Assembly: GCA_017937025.1 (NCBI GenBank)
Contig: JAGBEJ010000002.1
Span: 266,816-330,815, forward strand
DNA: 64,000 nt
Source: Paludibacteraceae bacterium
GTDB lineage: Bacteria; Bacteroidota; Bacteroidia; Bacteroidales; Paludibacteraceae
Direction of reading: 5' to 3'
The notes under the pieces were generated by a model. The model was not told where the DNA came from. It saw nothing but the letters and a program-made list of their open reading frames with translations, and searched no databases. Shown piece by piece: positions 34,617 through 43,509 of this stretch; the stretch's first letter is position 1; each line of letters starts with the position of its first letter. The position numbers and the translations under genes were made by a program.

Positions 34617-36227
34617 ATGAAGAAACTTCTATTAGGAGACGAAGCCATAGCCCAAGGTGCTCTTGACGCAGGACTGAGCGGCGTTTACGCTTATCCTGGT
34701 ACTCCATCAACCGAGATTACTGAATACATACAGGCATCTCCGCTCGCCAAGGAGCGCGGCGTGCACAGCCGTTGGTCAACCAACGAGAAAACCGCCATGG
34801 AGGCCGCACTGGGAATGTCATTCATGGGCAAGCGAGCATTAGTCTGCATGAAGCACGTCGGAATGAACGTCTGCGCCGATCCGTTTGTCAACTCCGGCAT
34901 GACGGGAGTGAACGGCGGAGTTGTCGTACTCGCAGCCGACGACCCTTCAATGCACTCTTCGCAAGACGAGCAGGACAGCCGCTTCTACGGCAAATTCGCC
35001 CTGATACCAACTTTCGAGCCAAGCTCACAGCAGGAAGCCTACGACATGATGGCTGCCGCGTTCGACTACTCTGAGCAGCAGAAACTGCCTGTGCTGATGC
35101 GCGTGACAACACGCATGGCGCACTCAAGAGCCGTAGTCGAGGTCAAGAACGAGGCACGCAAGCAGAACGACATGAACTACAACGCCGTTGCCGCCAACTG
35201 GGTGCTGCTGCCAGCCAACGCACGCAAGCGCAACGACATAGTCACAGCGCAGCAGGCGACACTCGAGGAGAACGCAGCCAACTCGGCATACAATAAATAT
35301 ATAGAAGGCAAGGACAAAAAGATGGGAATCATCGCCAGCGGAATAGCATTCAACTATGTGAACGAGTGCTTCCCTGCCGGATGCCCTTTCCCTGTGCTGA
35401 AGATTTCGCAGTATCCGCTGCCTAAGAAGCTCGTGCGCCGCATGTGCGACGAGTGCGACAGCGTGATGGTCGTGGAGGAAGGACAGCCATTCATCGAGGA
35501 GATGCTCCGTGGCGTAATGCCAGGCAACGCCGAAATCAAGGGCCGTCTGACAGGCGAGCTGCCACGCACAGGCGAGCTCACTCCGGACATCGTGAAGAAG
35601 GCGCTCGGCATGGAGACTGGCCAGAACTTCTCTTCATGCGAGGATGTGGCGCCACGTCCACCTGCGCTCTGCCAGGGATGCGGACACCGCGACGTTTACA
35701 CAGCGCTCAACGAGGTGCTCAAGGAATATGAGAATCCACGCGTGTTCGGCGACATAGGCTGCTACACACTCGGATTCCTGCCTCCATACCGCGCAATACA
35801 CTCATGCGTGGACATGGGAGCCAGCATAACAATGGCGAAAGGCGCTGCCGATGCAGGTCAGTGGCCTGCGGTTGCCGTCATAGGCGACTCGACATTCACA
35901 CACAGCGGCATGACCGGTCTGCTGGACGCCGTGAACGAGAACGCCAACATCACAGTGATAATAAGCGACAACCTGACTACTGCCATGACTGGCGGACAGG
36001 ACTCTGCAGGAACAAACAAGTTCGAGGCTATATGCCGCGGACTGGGCGTTGCCGAAGAGCACCTGCACGTGGTGACACCGCTGCCTAAGAACATGCCTGA
36101 AATCACACGCATCATACGCGAGGAAATCAACTACAAAGGCACGTCAGTGATAATACCACGCCGCGAGTGCATACAGACACTGCAAAGACATCTGAAGGAA
36201 CAGAAAAAAGCACAGGAGAAGAAATAA
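34617..36227 (+). CDS. iorA: Indolepyruvate ferredoxin oxidoreductase, alpha subunit
   Basis: 536 residues. The N-terminal pyrimidine-binding part has LLGDEAIAQGALDAG and YPGTPSTEI; the C-terminal TPP-binding part has GDIGCYTLG, CVDMGASITMAKG and the GDSTFTHSGMTGLLDAVNEN motif. CQGCGHRDVY carries Cys residues near the TPP domain. Many IorA proteins continue into a C-terminal two-[4Fe-4S] ferredoxin domain; here the chain stops at about residue 536 in a Lys/Glu helix, so that domain is absent. With IorB, it oxidises aryl-pyruvates to aryl-acetyl-CoA and reduces ferredoxin. Confidence 0.93.
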   Translation: MKKLLLGDEAIAQGALDAGLSGVYAYPGTPSTEITEYIQASPLAKERGVHSRWSTNEKTAMEAALGMSFMGKRALVCMKHVGMNVCADPFVNSGMTGVNGGVVVLAADDPSMHSSQDEQDSRFYGKFALIPTFEPSSQQEAYDMMAAAFDYSEQQKLPVLMRVTTRMAHSRAVVEVKNEARKQNDMNYNAVAANWVLLPANARKRNDIVTAQQATLEENAANSAYNKYIEGKDKKMGIIASGIAFNYVNECFPAGCPFPVLKISQYPLPKKLVRRMCDECDSVMVVEEGQPFIEEMLRGVMPGNAEIKGRLTGELPRTGELTPDIVKKALGMETGQNFSSCEDVAPRPPALCQGCGHRDVYTALNEVLKEYENPRVFGDIGCYTLGFLPPYRAIHSCVDMGASITMAKGAADAGQWPAVAVIGDSTFTHSGMTGLLDAVNENANITVIISDNLTTAMTGGQDSAGTNKFEAICRGLGVAEEHLHVVTPLPKNMPEITRIIREEINYKGTSVIIPRRECIQTLQRHLKEQKKAQEKK

Positions 36228-36228
36228 C

Positions 36229-36801
36229 ATGAAAACAGACATCATACTCTGCGGTGTGGGAGGACAAGGAATCCTCTCAATCGCGACCATCATAGGCGAG
36301 GCTGCCATGAACGAGAATCTGTACATCAAGCAGGCCGAGGTGCACGGCATGAGCCAGCGTGGCGGCGACGTGCAGTCCAACCTGCGCATCTCGTCGGAGC
36401 CGATAAACAGCGACCTCATCGCACTGGGCGGTGCTGATGTGATAATAAGCATGGAGCCGATGGAGGCGCTGCGCTACCTGCCTTACCTGAACAAGGAAGG
36501 ATGGATAATAACATCGAGCGCGCCGTTCGTAAACATACCGAACTACCCTGAGCTGGACACCATAATGGCTGACCTGAACAAGATGCCTAACGTGATAATC
36601 GTGGACATCGAGCAGCTGGCGAAGGACAACGGCGTGAACCGCTCTGCCAACGTGATACTGCTGGGTGCGGCACAGAAAGCGCTCGGCATAGAGTACGACA
36701 AGCTGGAGGACGCAATCCGCCGCGTGTTCGGACGCAAGGGCGACGCCGTGGTGGAAGCCAATATCAAGGCTCTGGCTCTCGGACGAGCAGCACAGAAATA
36801 A
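36229..36801 (+). CDS. iorB: Indolepyruvate ferredoxin oxidoreductase, beta subunit
   Basis: 190 residues starting 1 nt after the iorA stop, so translation is probably coupled. The start TDIILCGVGGQGILSIATII is the gamma/beta-type domain signature of 2-oxoacid:ferredoxin oxidoreductases, with HGMSQRGGDVQSNLRI following. Completes the enzyme with IorA for aromatic amino acid fermentation or, in reverse, synthesis of aryl-pyruvates from aryl-acetates. Confidence 0.94.
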   Translation: MKTDIILCGVGGQGILSIATIIGEAAMNENLYIKQAEVHGMSQRGGDVQSNLRISSEPINSDLIALGGADVIISMEPMEALRYLPYLNKEGWIITSSAPFVNIPNYPELDTIMADLNKMPNVIIVDIEQLAKDNGVNRSANVILLGAAQKALGIEYDKLEDAIRRVFGRKGDAVVEANIKALALGRAAQK

Positions 36802-36826
36802 AGAAAACAGACATAAAAAATAAAAA

Positions 36827-36857
36827 ACGCTTTGATGAAAATCAAGGCGTTTTTTTG
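36827..36857 (+). terminator. Terminator after iorB (copy 1)
   Basis: ACGCTTTGAT (36827-36836) pairs with ATCAAGGCGT (36841-36850) around GAAA, followed by seven T. The surrounding 40 bp (36819-36858) recur exactly at 37445-37484. Confidence 0.92.
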
Positions 36858-36928
36858 TATTGCACATATTGCACAAATGGCAATTAACCATAACTTTACG
36901 ACTGCAAAAAAAATAAAATTTATCATAT

Positions 36929-37435
36929 ATGGAAGATTTTTATCAAAAAAATATTGCCCAAGAGCAATACAATTGTGGTAATAGCTATTACAATGGCGAG
37001 GGTGTAGAGCAGTCGTACACTGAGGCTGTGAAATGGTGGAGAATAGCAGCGGAGCAAGGAATTGTCCAAGCGCAATACAAATTGGGTTACTGTTACGAAA
37101 AAGGCGAGGGTGTGGAGCAATCATACACAGAGGCTGCGAAATGGTACAGAAAAGCAGCGGAGCAAGGACATGCCGATGCGCAATGGAATCTGGGCAACGG
37201 CTACTACAACGGCGAAGGCGTGGAGCAGTCGTACACAGAGGCGGCGAGATGGTACAGGAAAGCAGCGGAGCAAGGACATGCCGATGCGCAAAACAACTTG
37301 GGCGTCTGCTACTATAATGGCAATGGCGTGGAGCAATCGTACACAGAGGCGGCGAGATGGTACAGAAAAGCAGCGGAGCAAGGACATGCCGTGGCGAGAA
37401 ACAATCTAAGAATCCTGCAACAAATAGGATATTGA
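36929..37435 (+). CDS. Sel1-like repeat protein
   Basis: 168 residues made of four 36-residue Sel1 (TPR-like) repeats with the pattern AQYNLGxxYYNGEGVEQSYTEAAKWYRKAAEQGH. The repeats are nearly identical at DNA level (108-bp period), so copy number could vary. No signal peptide. Sel1 proteins are scaffolds for protein contacts; no partner is evident here. The gene stands alone between two exact 40-bp copies of a terminator. Confidence 0.9.
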   Translation: MEDFYQKNIAQEQYNCGNSYYNGEGVEQSYTEAVKWWRIAAEQGIVQAQYKLGYCYEKGEGVEQSYTEAAKWYRKAAEQGHADAQWNLGNGYYNGEGVEQSYTEAARWYRKAAEQGHADAQNNLGVCYYNGNGVEQSYTEAARWYRKAAEQGHAVARNNLRILQQIGY

Positions 37436-37452
37436 TAGGTTCATAATAAAAA

Positions 37453-37482
37453 ACGCTTTGATGAAAATCAAGGCGTTTTTTT
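37453..37482 (+). terminator. Terminator after Sel1 gene (copy 2)
   Basis: Same hairpin and T-run as the terminator after iorB; 17 nt after the Sel1 stop. Confidence 0.92.
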
Positions 37483-37484
37483 GT

Positions 37485-37990
37485 TATTCGTTTATCTGGG
37501 CGAATGGTTATTCTGGGCGAATGGTTATTCGCCCCTACAAAATGGGATGCAATTCATCGTATCCATAACACGCACAAATCTTTTTCACTCCTTGGGGGTT
37601 CTGCTTTGATGTTGATTTTATCAGGGGTTTACACCCCTGCCTATGGGCATTCCGTCCCTACGGGACTACCGCAGCTGCATCAATTAAATCAACCCTGAAG
37701 GGGTGAAAACAACACAGACACGGGTGTAAGCCCGTGACAAAACGCGACAATAATGATGAATCCCGAAGGGATGACACAAAACACTTCGGCTGCGCTCCGT
37801 GACCAGATACTGCGTACAGACGGAGCGTGCTCCGTCTCTACAACAGACACAAAGGATAAAAAAAGGATTGACACTTCGGCTGCGCTCAATGACCGAATGC
37901 TCAACAATCGACGCTGGTTGCTGAGCGCAGCCGAAGCACAGCGACCGAGAAATGCCAACGCTCAATAAACTACACTATAACAAAAGTGCG
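37485..37990. repeat. Cluster of short intergenic palindromes and repeats
   Basis: No gene is supported. CTGGGCGAATGGTTATT occurs twice in tandem (37496-37512, 37513-37529), and the second copy runs into the palindrome GGGCGAATGGTTATTCGCCC. Further palindromes: AGGGGTTTACACCCCT, CACGGGTGTAAGCCCGTG, GACGGAGCGTGCTCCGTC. CTTCGGCTGCGCTC-type units occur near 37783, 37879 and, inverted, near 37925-37940, related to a copy at 19405. They resemble dispersed extragenic palindromes (REP-like) of Bacteroidales genomes. Confidence 0.7.
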
Positions 37991-38000
37991 GAAAAACCAC

Positions 38001-38008
38001 TACCTTTG
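38001..38008 (+). promoter_or_regulatory. -7 box (TACCTTTG) for the aminotransferase gene
   Basis: TACCTTTG, 24 nt before the chosen ATG at 38033; it supports that start over the longer in-frame alternative at 37952, which would begin upstream of the promoter. Confidence 0.65.
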
Positions 38009-38032
38009 CACGCGTTTAAACATACAATAAAA

Positions 38033-39346
38033 ATGAGAGAAACCCCTATAAACAAAGAGTTGATAGACGGACTGATAAGCAAGTTCGGCATTCAGGACTT
38101 CGCCAAGGCCACAATCCGCGAGGTGAAGCAAGTGGCGGCGTTCGCCGAGAAAGAGTCCGGCGTGGAATTCATAAAAATGGAAATGGGCATACCGGGACTG
38201 CCAGCATCGCAGGTGGGCGTGGACGCTCAGATTAAGGCGCTACAGGACGGCATAGCGCACTCCTACCCCGACATACAGGGACAGCCAGCGCTCAAACAAG
38301 CGGCTTCGGACTTCGTGAAGGCGTTCATCGACATCGACATAAAGCCTGAAGGATGCGTGCCAGTGAGCGGAAGCATGCAAGGCACATTCGCATCGTTCCT
38401 CACCTGCTCGCAGTGCAAGAAGGAGCGCGACACCGTGCTGTTCATCGACCCGGGATTCCCTGTGCAGAAGATGCAGCTTGACGTGCTGGGGCTGAAGTAC
38501 GAGACCTTCGACGTTTACGACTACCGCGGCGCGAAGCTCGGCGACAAGATAGAAAGCTACCTGAAGAACGGAAACATCTGCGCCATCGTTTACAGCAACC
38601 CTAACAACCCTTCATGGATATGCCTAAACGAGGACGAGCTGAAGACCATAGGCGAGCTGGCGACAAAGTACGACGCCATCGTCATGGAGGACCTGGCTTA
38701 CTTCGCCATGGACTTCCGCAAGGACCTGAGCACGCCTTACAAAGCACCGTTCCAAGCCACAGTGGCACGATACACCGACAACTACATGCTGCTCATAAGC
38801 GGCAGCAAGGCGTTCAGCTACGCCGGCGAGCGTATCGGAGTCGTGTGCATAAGCGACAAGCTGTTCCACCGCCACTTCGACGACCTGGCCGCACGCTACC
38901 AGGGCCTGCCTTTCGGACTGGTGTTCTCCACCAGAATGCTCTACGCCCTGAGCTCCGGCACAAGCCACAGCGCGCAGTTCGCTTTGGCAGCCATGCTCAA
39001 GTCCGCCGCCGAGGGCAAATACGACTTCCGCAAGGACATAAAAGTCTATGCCGACAGAGCGCACAAACTGAAGGAGATATTCTGCAAGCACGGTTTCCAC
39101 ATCGTCTATGACAAGGACCTCGACGAGCCTATCGCCGACGGATTCTACTTCACCATAGGCTACAAAGGCATGACCAGCGGCGAGCTCGCCCACGAACTGA
39201 TGTACTACGGCGTGTCAGCCATCTGCCTCGTCACCACAGGCAGCCATCAGGAAGGCCTGCGTGTCTGCACATCGTTCATCGAGGACCACCAGTACGCACA
39301 GCTGGACGAGCGCATGGCGATATTCGAGGAGAACAACAAGAAGTAA
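38033..39346 (+). CDS. PLP-dependent aminotransferase, fold type I
   Basis: 437 residues from the ATG at 38033. Class I/II aminotransferase features: YSNPNNPSW (substrate/PLP-binding Asn), VMEDLAYFAMD (Asp/Tyr contacting PLP) and LLISGSKAFSYAGERIG with the Schiff-base lysine. The N-terminal segment IPGLPASQVGVDAQIKALQ is less usual. Substrate cannot be named; the neighbours (iorAB upstream, asnB, dapL downstream) fit general amino-acid metabolism, possibly aromatic or branched substrates. Followed by a bidirectional terminator shared with asnB. Confidence 0.88.
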   Translation: MRETPINKELIDGLISKFGIQDFAKATIREVKQVAAFAEKESGVEFIKMEMGIPGLPASQVGVDAQIKALQDGIAHSYPDIQGQPALKQAASDFVKAFIDIDIKPEGCVPVSGSMQGTFASFLTCSQCKKERDTVLFIDPGFPVQKMQLDVLGLKYETFDVYDYRGAKLGDKIESYLKNGNICAIVYSNPNNPSWICLNEDELKTIGELATKYDAIVMEDLAYFAMDFRKDLSTPYKAPFQATVARYTDNYMLLISGSKAFSYAGERIGVVCISDKLFHRHFDDLAARYQGLPFGLVFSTRMLYALSSGTSHSAQFALAAMLKSAAEGKYDFRKDIKVYADRAHKLKEIFCKHGFHIVYDKDLDEPIADGFYFTIGYKGMTSGELAHELMYYGVSAICLVTTGSHQEGLRVCTSFIEDHQYAQLDERMAIFEENNKK

Positions 39347-39367
39347 CCCAAGCGGCATATAAACAAG

Positions 39368-39402
39368 AAACGGAGTCTCAGAAACGAGATTCCGTTTTTT
39401 TT
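39368..39402. terminator. Terminator between aminotransferase and asnB
   Basis: AAACGGAGTCTC (39368-39379) pairs with GAGATTCCGTTT (39386-39397), one G-T pair, loop AGAAAC, followed by nine T. Confidence 0.88.
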
Positions 39403-39476
39403 TGCGAAAAAGCAGCCTCCCCGCTCATGACCAACACGGAAAGGCTGCAACCTAATATAACAAAACAGATGTTTTC

Positions 39477-41141
39477 TTAATAGGCTTGATTGTGAACGCC
39501 CTTGACGGCTCTGCCGCTCGGCTCGTTGAGGTTCTTGAACGCCTCGTCCCACTCCAGGGCGACGGCTGTGGAGCACGCCACGCTTGCCTCGCTCGGCACA
39601 CAGCGCGCAGCCGAGTCGCTTGGGAAATGCTCGGCGAATATGCTGCGGTAATAATACTCCTCCTTGTTTCTCGGCGTGTTGATAGGGAAACGCTCGGCGG
39701 CATGAGCCATCTGCTCGTCGCTGACGGCGCTCTCCGTCATGGCTTTCAGCGTGTCGATCCACGAGTAGCCCACTCCGTCGCTGAACTGCTCCTTCTGTCG
39801 CCAAGCCACAGCCTCGGGCAGCATGTCGGCGAACGCCTCACGGACGATGCGCTTCTCGATGGTGTCGCCCGGACACATCTTGGCTGACGGGTTGGTGCGC
39901 ATAGCCACGTCGATGAACTCCTTGTCGAGGAAAGGCACACGCCCCTCGACGCCCCACGCCGAAAGGCTCTTGTTGGCTCTGAGGCAGTCGTAGAGGTGCA
40001 GCTTGCCAATCTTGCGGACGGTCTCTTCGTGGAACGCCCTTGCGTCCGGCGCCTTGTGGAAGTACAGGTAGCCGCCGAAAATCTCGTCAGCGCCCTCGCC
40101 GCTCAGCACCATCTTTATGCCCATCGACTTGATGACACGCGCCAGCAAGTACATCGGCGTAGAGGCACGCACAGTCGTAACATCGTATGTCTCAATAAAA
40201 TATATCACATCACGGATAGCGTCTAATCCTTCCTGCACAGTGTAGTTTATCTCGTGGTGCACCGTGCCGATGTGGTCAGCCACGAGTTTCGCCTTGGCGA
40301 GGTCGGGAGCGCCCTTCAGTCCTACGGCGAACGAGTGCAGGCGTGGCCAGTAGGCTTTTGTCTTGCTGTCGTCCTCGATACGCATCTCGCTGTACTTCTC
40401 GGCTATGGCGGAGATGACCGACGAGTCCAGACCGCCCGAGAGCAGCACACCGTAAGGCACGTCGGACATGAGCTGGCGCTTGACGGCGTCCTCCAGAGCG
40501 TCATGCACAGCCGAGACGCTGGCGCCGTTGTCCTTCACGGCGTCGTAGTCCATCCAGTCGCGCTTGTAGTAGCGCTTCATACCAGGGTCCTTGCTCCAGT
40601 AGTAATGTCCGGGCAGGAAAGGCTCGTAGCGTTCGCACTGCCCTTCCAGCGACTTGAGTTCCGATGCCACATAGACCGTTCCGTCGGCGTCGTAGCCTAT
40701 ATACAAAGGTATCACGCCGATAGGGTCGCGGGCTATGAGAAACTCGTCGCGGTCCTCGTCGTAAAGCACGAAGGCGAAGATGCCGTTCAGCTGTTCGAGG
40801 AAGTCCACGCCGTATTTATGGTAAAGCGCAAGAATGACCTCGCAGTCGCTCTTGGTGCGGAATTCATAGTCGCCGGCGAAACGTCGTCTTATCTCCTGAT
40901 GATTGTAAATCTCGCCATTGACAGCCAGCACATGCTTGGCAGCAGTCGAGAACAGCGGCTGTCCGCCCGACTCTGGGTCAACTATGCTCAGACGCTCATG
41001 CGCCAGAATAGCCGAACCGCCGACATAGATGCCGCTCCAGTCCGGACCGCGGTGGCGGATTTTCTGACTCATACGCAAGGCTTTCTTTCTGAGCTCAGGC
41101 GTATTTTGCTTGATGTTAAGGATAGAAACAATTCCACACAT
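39477..41141 (-). CDS. asnB: Asparagine synthetase B (glutamine-hydrolysing)
   Basis: 554 residues. The chain begins MCGIVSI, leaving Cys2 as the glutaminase nucleophile; RHRGPD and NGEIYNHQE complete the amidotransferase domain. The synthetase domain has LSGGLDSSVI (PP-loop) and LSGEGADEIFGGY. Converts aspartate, glutamine and ATP to asparagine. It stands opposite dapF, with about 300 bp of AT-rich DNA between, and belongs to the local nitrogen-assimilation cluster with gltBD and glnN. Confidence 0.96.
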   Translation of the reverse strand: MCGIVSILNIKQNTPELRKKALRMSQKIRHRGPDWSGIYVGGSAILAHERLSIVDPESGGQPLFSTAAKHVLAVNGEIYNHQEIRRRFAGDYEFRTKSDCEVILALYHKYGVDFLEQLNGIFAFVLYDEDRDEFLIARDPIGVIPLYIGYDADGTVYVASELKSLEGQCERYEPFLPGHYYWSKDPGMKRYYKRDWMDYDAVKDNGASVSAVHDALEDAVKRQLMSDVPYGVLLSGGLDSSVISAIAEKYSEMRIEDDSKTKAYWPRLHSFAVGLKGAPDLAKAKLVADHIGTVHHEINYTVQEGLDAIRDVIYFIETYDVTTVRASTPMYLLARVIKSMGIKMVLSGEGADEIFGGYLYFHKAPDARAFHEETVRKIGKLHLYDCLRANKSLSAWGVEGRVPFLDKEFIDVAMRTNPSAKMCPGDTIEKRIVREAFADMLPEAVAWRQKEQFSDGVGYSWIDTLKAMTESAVSDEQMAHAAERFPINTPRNKEEYYYRSIFAEHFPSDSAARCVPSEASVACSTAVALEWDEAFKNLNEPSGRAVKGVHNQAY

Positions 41142-41362
41142 AATATTTTCTTTTTAATATATACAATAATATATAAGAAACGGACATAACATACAGACAA
41201 TCATCAACTTCACAAACACATCCGTTTTCCTATCGAATTAGATTATTCGCGACAAAGATATATCATTTTTATAAATCAAAAAGCATTTTGAAAGTATTTT
41301 CTTTGTTTTAAGACCACTTTTCTAAATATTTTGTGTTTTTGGCAACATTTTTCCCATTTTCC
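41142..41362. other. asnB-dapF divergent intergenic region
   Basis: AT-rich, no gene seen. It must hold the asnB promoter (not resolved) and leads into the dapF promoter. No clear operator palindrome was recognised. Confidence 0.5.
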
Positions 41363-41393
41363 TTTGGTGAAATATCAAAAAGAAATACCTTTG
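41363..41393 (+). promoter_or_regulatory. Promoter of dapF-dapL-gltB-gltD
   Basis: TTTG (41363-41366), exactly 19 nt, TACCTTTG (41386-41393): a textbook Bacteroidota promoter, 48 nt before the dapF ATG. It probably drives all four genes, which are separated by 27, 7 and 32 nt. Confidence 0.85.
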
Positions 41394-41441
41394 CACCATC
41401 AAATAGCATTTTAATACCACAAAGCATAAACACAAAACAAA

Positions 41442-42245
41442 ATGTCAAAGACGATTCATTTCACAAAAATGCACGGCATAGGCAACGACTACATCTATGT
41501 GGACACTGCCCTGAATGACATTAAGGACCCGGCGGAAGCATCCAGGATATGGAGCGACCGCCACTGTGGTATCGGCGGCGACGGACTGGTGCTGATAGGA
41601 CGCGACAAGGCGGACTTCACCATGCGCATCTTCAACGCCGACGGCTCTGAAGCCAAAATGTGCGGCAACGCAAGCCGCTGCGTGGGCAAGTACCTGTACG
41701 AGAAAGGATTGACAAAAGAAACCGAAATACGTCTGCTGACGGCTTCCGGAGTAAAAACACTGAACATCAACATCAAGGACGGACGCGTGGACACCGTGAC
41801 TGTGGATATGGGCACGCCAGCACTGAGCAACGAGGCGCAGTATGTGCCAAGCGACGAGCTGCCCGACGGCACTTTCGTCAGCATGGGCAATCCGCACTAC
41901 GTGATGTTCGTGGACGACGCCGACAAAGCCGACGTGGAGAGCGAGGGCAAACGGCTGGAGTTCGACAAGGCATTCCCTGAACGCTGCAACATCGAGTTCG
42001 CGACAGTACGCGAGGACGGCATCAGAGTGCGCGTGTGGGAGCGAGGCAGCGGCATAACCATGGCGTGCGGAACGGGAGCGTGCGCTACGGCTGTGGCCGC
42101 CGCCAAGACCGGACGAGCCGGACGCAAGAGCCGCATAATAATGGACGGCGGAGCGCTGGATATAGAATGGAGAGAGGACGGACACGTGATGATGACCGGC
42201 GGAGCGGCGTTCGCCTTTGAGGGAGAAATAGAATTGTCAGAATAA
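41442..42245 (+). CDS. dapF: Diaminopimelate epimerase
   Basis: 267 residues. N-terminal FTKMHGIGNDYIYVD and GIGGDGLVLI are family signatures; the two catalytic cysteines are in MCGNASRCVG and MACGTGACAT. Interconverts LL- and meso-diaminopimelate for lysine and peptidoglycan. Directly followed by dapL, which makes the LL form, so the two last-stage steps are encoded together. Confidence 0.96.
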   Translation: MSKTIHFTKMHGIGNDYIYVDTALNDIKDPAEASRIWSDRHCGIGGDGLVLIGRDKADFTMRIFNADGSEAKMCGNASRCVGKYLYEKGLTKETEIRLLTASGVKTLNINIKDGRVDTVTVDMGTPALSNEAQYVPSDELPDGTFVSMGNPHYVMFVDDADKADVESEGKRLEFDKAFPERCNIEFATVREDGIRVRVWERGSGITMACGTGACATAVAAAKTGRAGRKSRIIMDGGALDIEWREDGHVMMTGGAAFAFEGEIELSE

Positions 42246-42272
42246 GCATAAACAGAAAGGAAAAACAGAATT

Positions 42273-43502
42273 ATGGCACACATCAATGAAGACATGCTGA
42301 AACTGCCGGGCGGATATCTGTTCACGGAAATCGCCAGAAAGGTGGGCGCATTCAAGGAGTCGCACCCACAGGCAGAAGTCATAAGTCTCGGCATAGGAGA
42401 CGTGACGCAGCCGCTGGCGCCATCGGTGGTGAAGGCGATGCACAGCGCTGTGGACGAGATGAGCCGCGGCACGACATTCCGAGGCTACGGACCAGAGCGC
42501 GGCTACGAATTCCTGCGCCACGCCATAGCCGAGAACGACTTCCGCGCGAGAGGCATAAAGATAGACGAGGACGAGATATTCGTGAACGACGGAGCCAAAA
42601 GCGACACCGGCAACTTCCAGGAGCTGTTGGGCAAGGACGTGAAGATAGGCGTGTCCGACCCGATATACCCTGTCTATGTGGACAGCAACGCCATGGGCGG
42701 ACGCACAGGCATACTCGGCGCCGACGGACGATGGTCCGACGTGGTGTACATGCCATGCACTGAGGATAACGACTTCGTGCCTGAACTGCCAAGCGAGCAT
42801 GTGGACGTGATATACCTGTGCTACCCCAACAACCCGACCGGCACGACACTCACACGCAGCGAACTGAAACGCTGGGTGGAGTACGCCGCAAAGCACGATG
42901 CCCTGATATTCTACGACTCGGCATACGAGGCATACATACAGAGCGACGACGTGCCGCACAGCATCTACGAGATTGAAGGCGCGAGAGAAGTGGCTGTGGA
43001 GTTCCGCAGTTTCTCGAAGACGGCTGGATTCACCGGTGTAAGATGCGGCTACACCATCGTGCCAAAGGAAGTGACAGCCACGACGAAGGACGGCAAGCGC
43101 ACACCGCTCAACCCGCTGTGGTCGCGCCGCCAATCGACCAAGTTCAACGGCGTGAGCTATGTGAGCCAGCGTGCAGCCGAAGCTATCTACACCGCCGACG
43201 GACACGCCGAGATACGCAAGACCATCGACTACTACATGGAGAACGCGCGACTGATGCGCGCCACGCTCCAGAACCTCGGATACAAGGTGTACGGAGGCAA
43301 GGACGCGCCATATCTGTGGGTGCGCACGCCGGACGGCACGACGTCGTGGGGATTCTTCAACGCCATGCTGCAGAGAGCGCACGTTGTCTGCACTCCAGGC
43401 GTGGGATTCGGTCCTGCCGGCGAAGGATACGTCAGACTGACAGCCTTCGGTCAGCATGAGAGCACAGAAAAAGCACTTGAACGAATAAAAACCAAAATAT
43501 AA
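42273..43502 (+). CDS. dapL: LL-diaminopimelate aminotransferase
   Basis: 409 residues, the length of the DapL family. LPGGYLFTEIARKVGAF and VISLGIGDVTQPL at the start, LCYPNNPTGT in the middle, and FRSFSKTAGFTGVRCGY with the PLP lysine. It converts tetrahydrodipicolinate to LL-diaminopimelate with glutamate as amino donor, bypassing succinylated or acetylated intermediates. Lies 27 nt after dapF and 7 nt before gltB; coupling to glutamate synthase fits its need for glutamate. Confidence 0.95.
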   Translation: MAHINEDMLKLPGGYLFTEIARKVGAFKESHPQAEVISLGIGDVTQPLAPSVVKAMHSAVDEMSRGTTFRGYGPERGYEFLRHAIAENDFRARGIKIDEDEIFVNDGAKSDTGNFQELLGKDVKIGVSDPIYPVYVDSNAMGGRTGILGADGRWSDVVYMPCTEDNDFVPELPSEHVDVIYLCYPNNPTGTTLTRSELKRWVEYAAKHDALIFYDSAYEAYIQSDDVPHSIYEIEGAREVAVEFRSFSKTAGFTGVRCGYTIVPKEVTATTKDGKRTPLNPLWSRRQSTKFNGVSYVSQRAAEAIYTADGHAEIRKTIDYYMENARLMRATLQNLGYKVYGGKDAPYLWVRTPDGTTSWGFFNAMLQRAHVVCTPGVGFGPAGEGYVRLTAFGQHESTEKALERIKTKI

Positions 43503-43509
43503 CAACAAC

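Noticed and set aside
36929..37435. Frameshifted or alternative-frame repeat proteins
   Set aside because: Other frames are open because the 108-bp Sel1 repeats lack stops in them; only one frame gives the Sel1 consensus.
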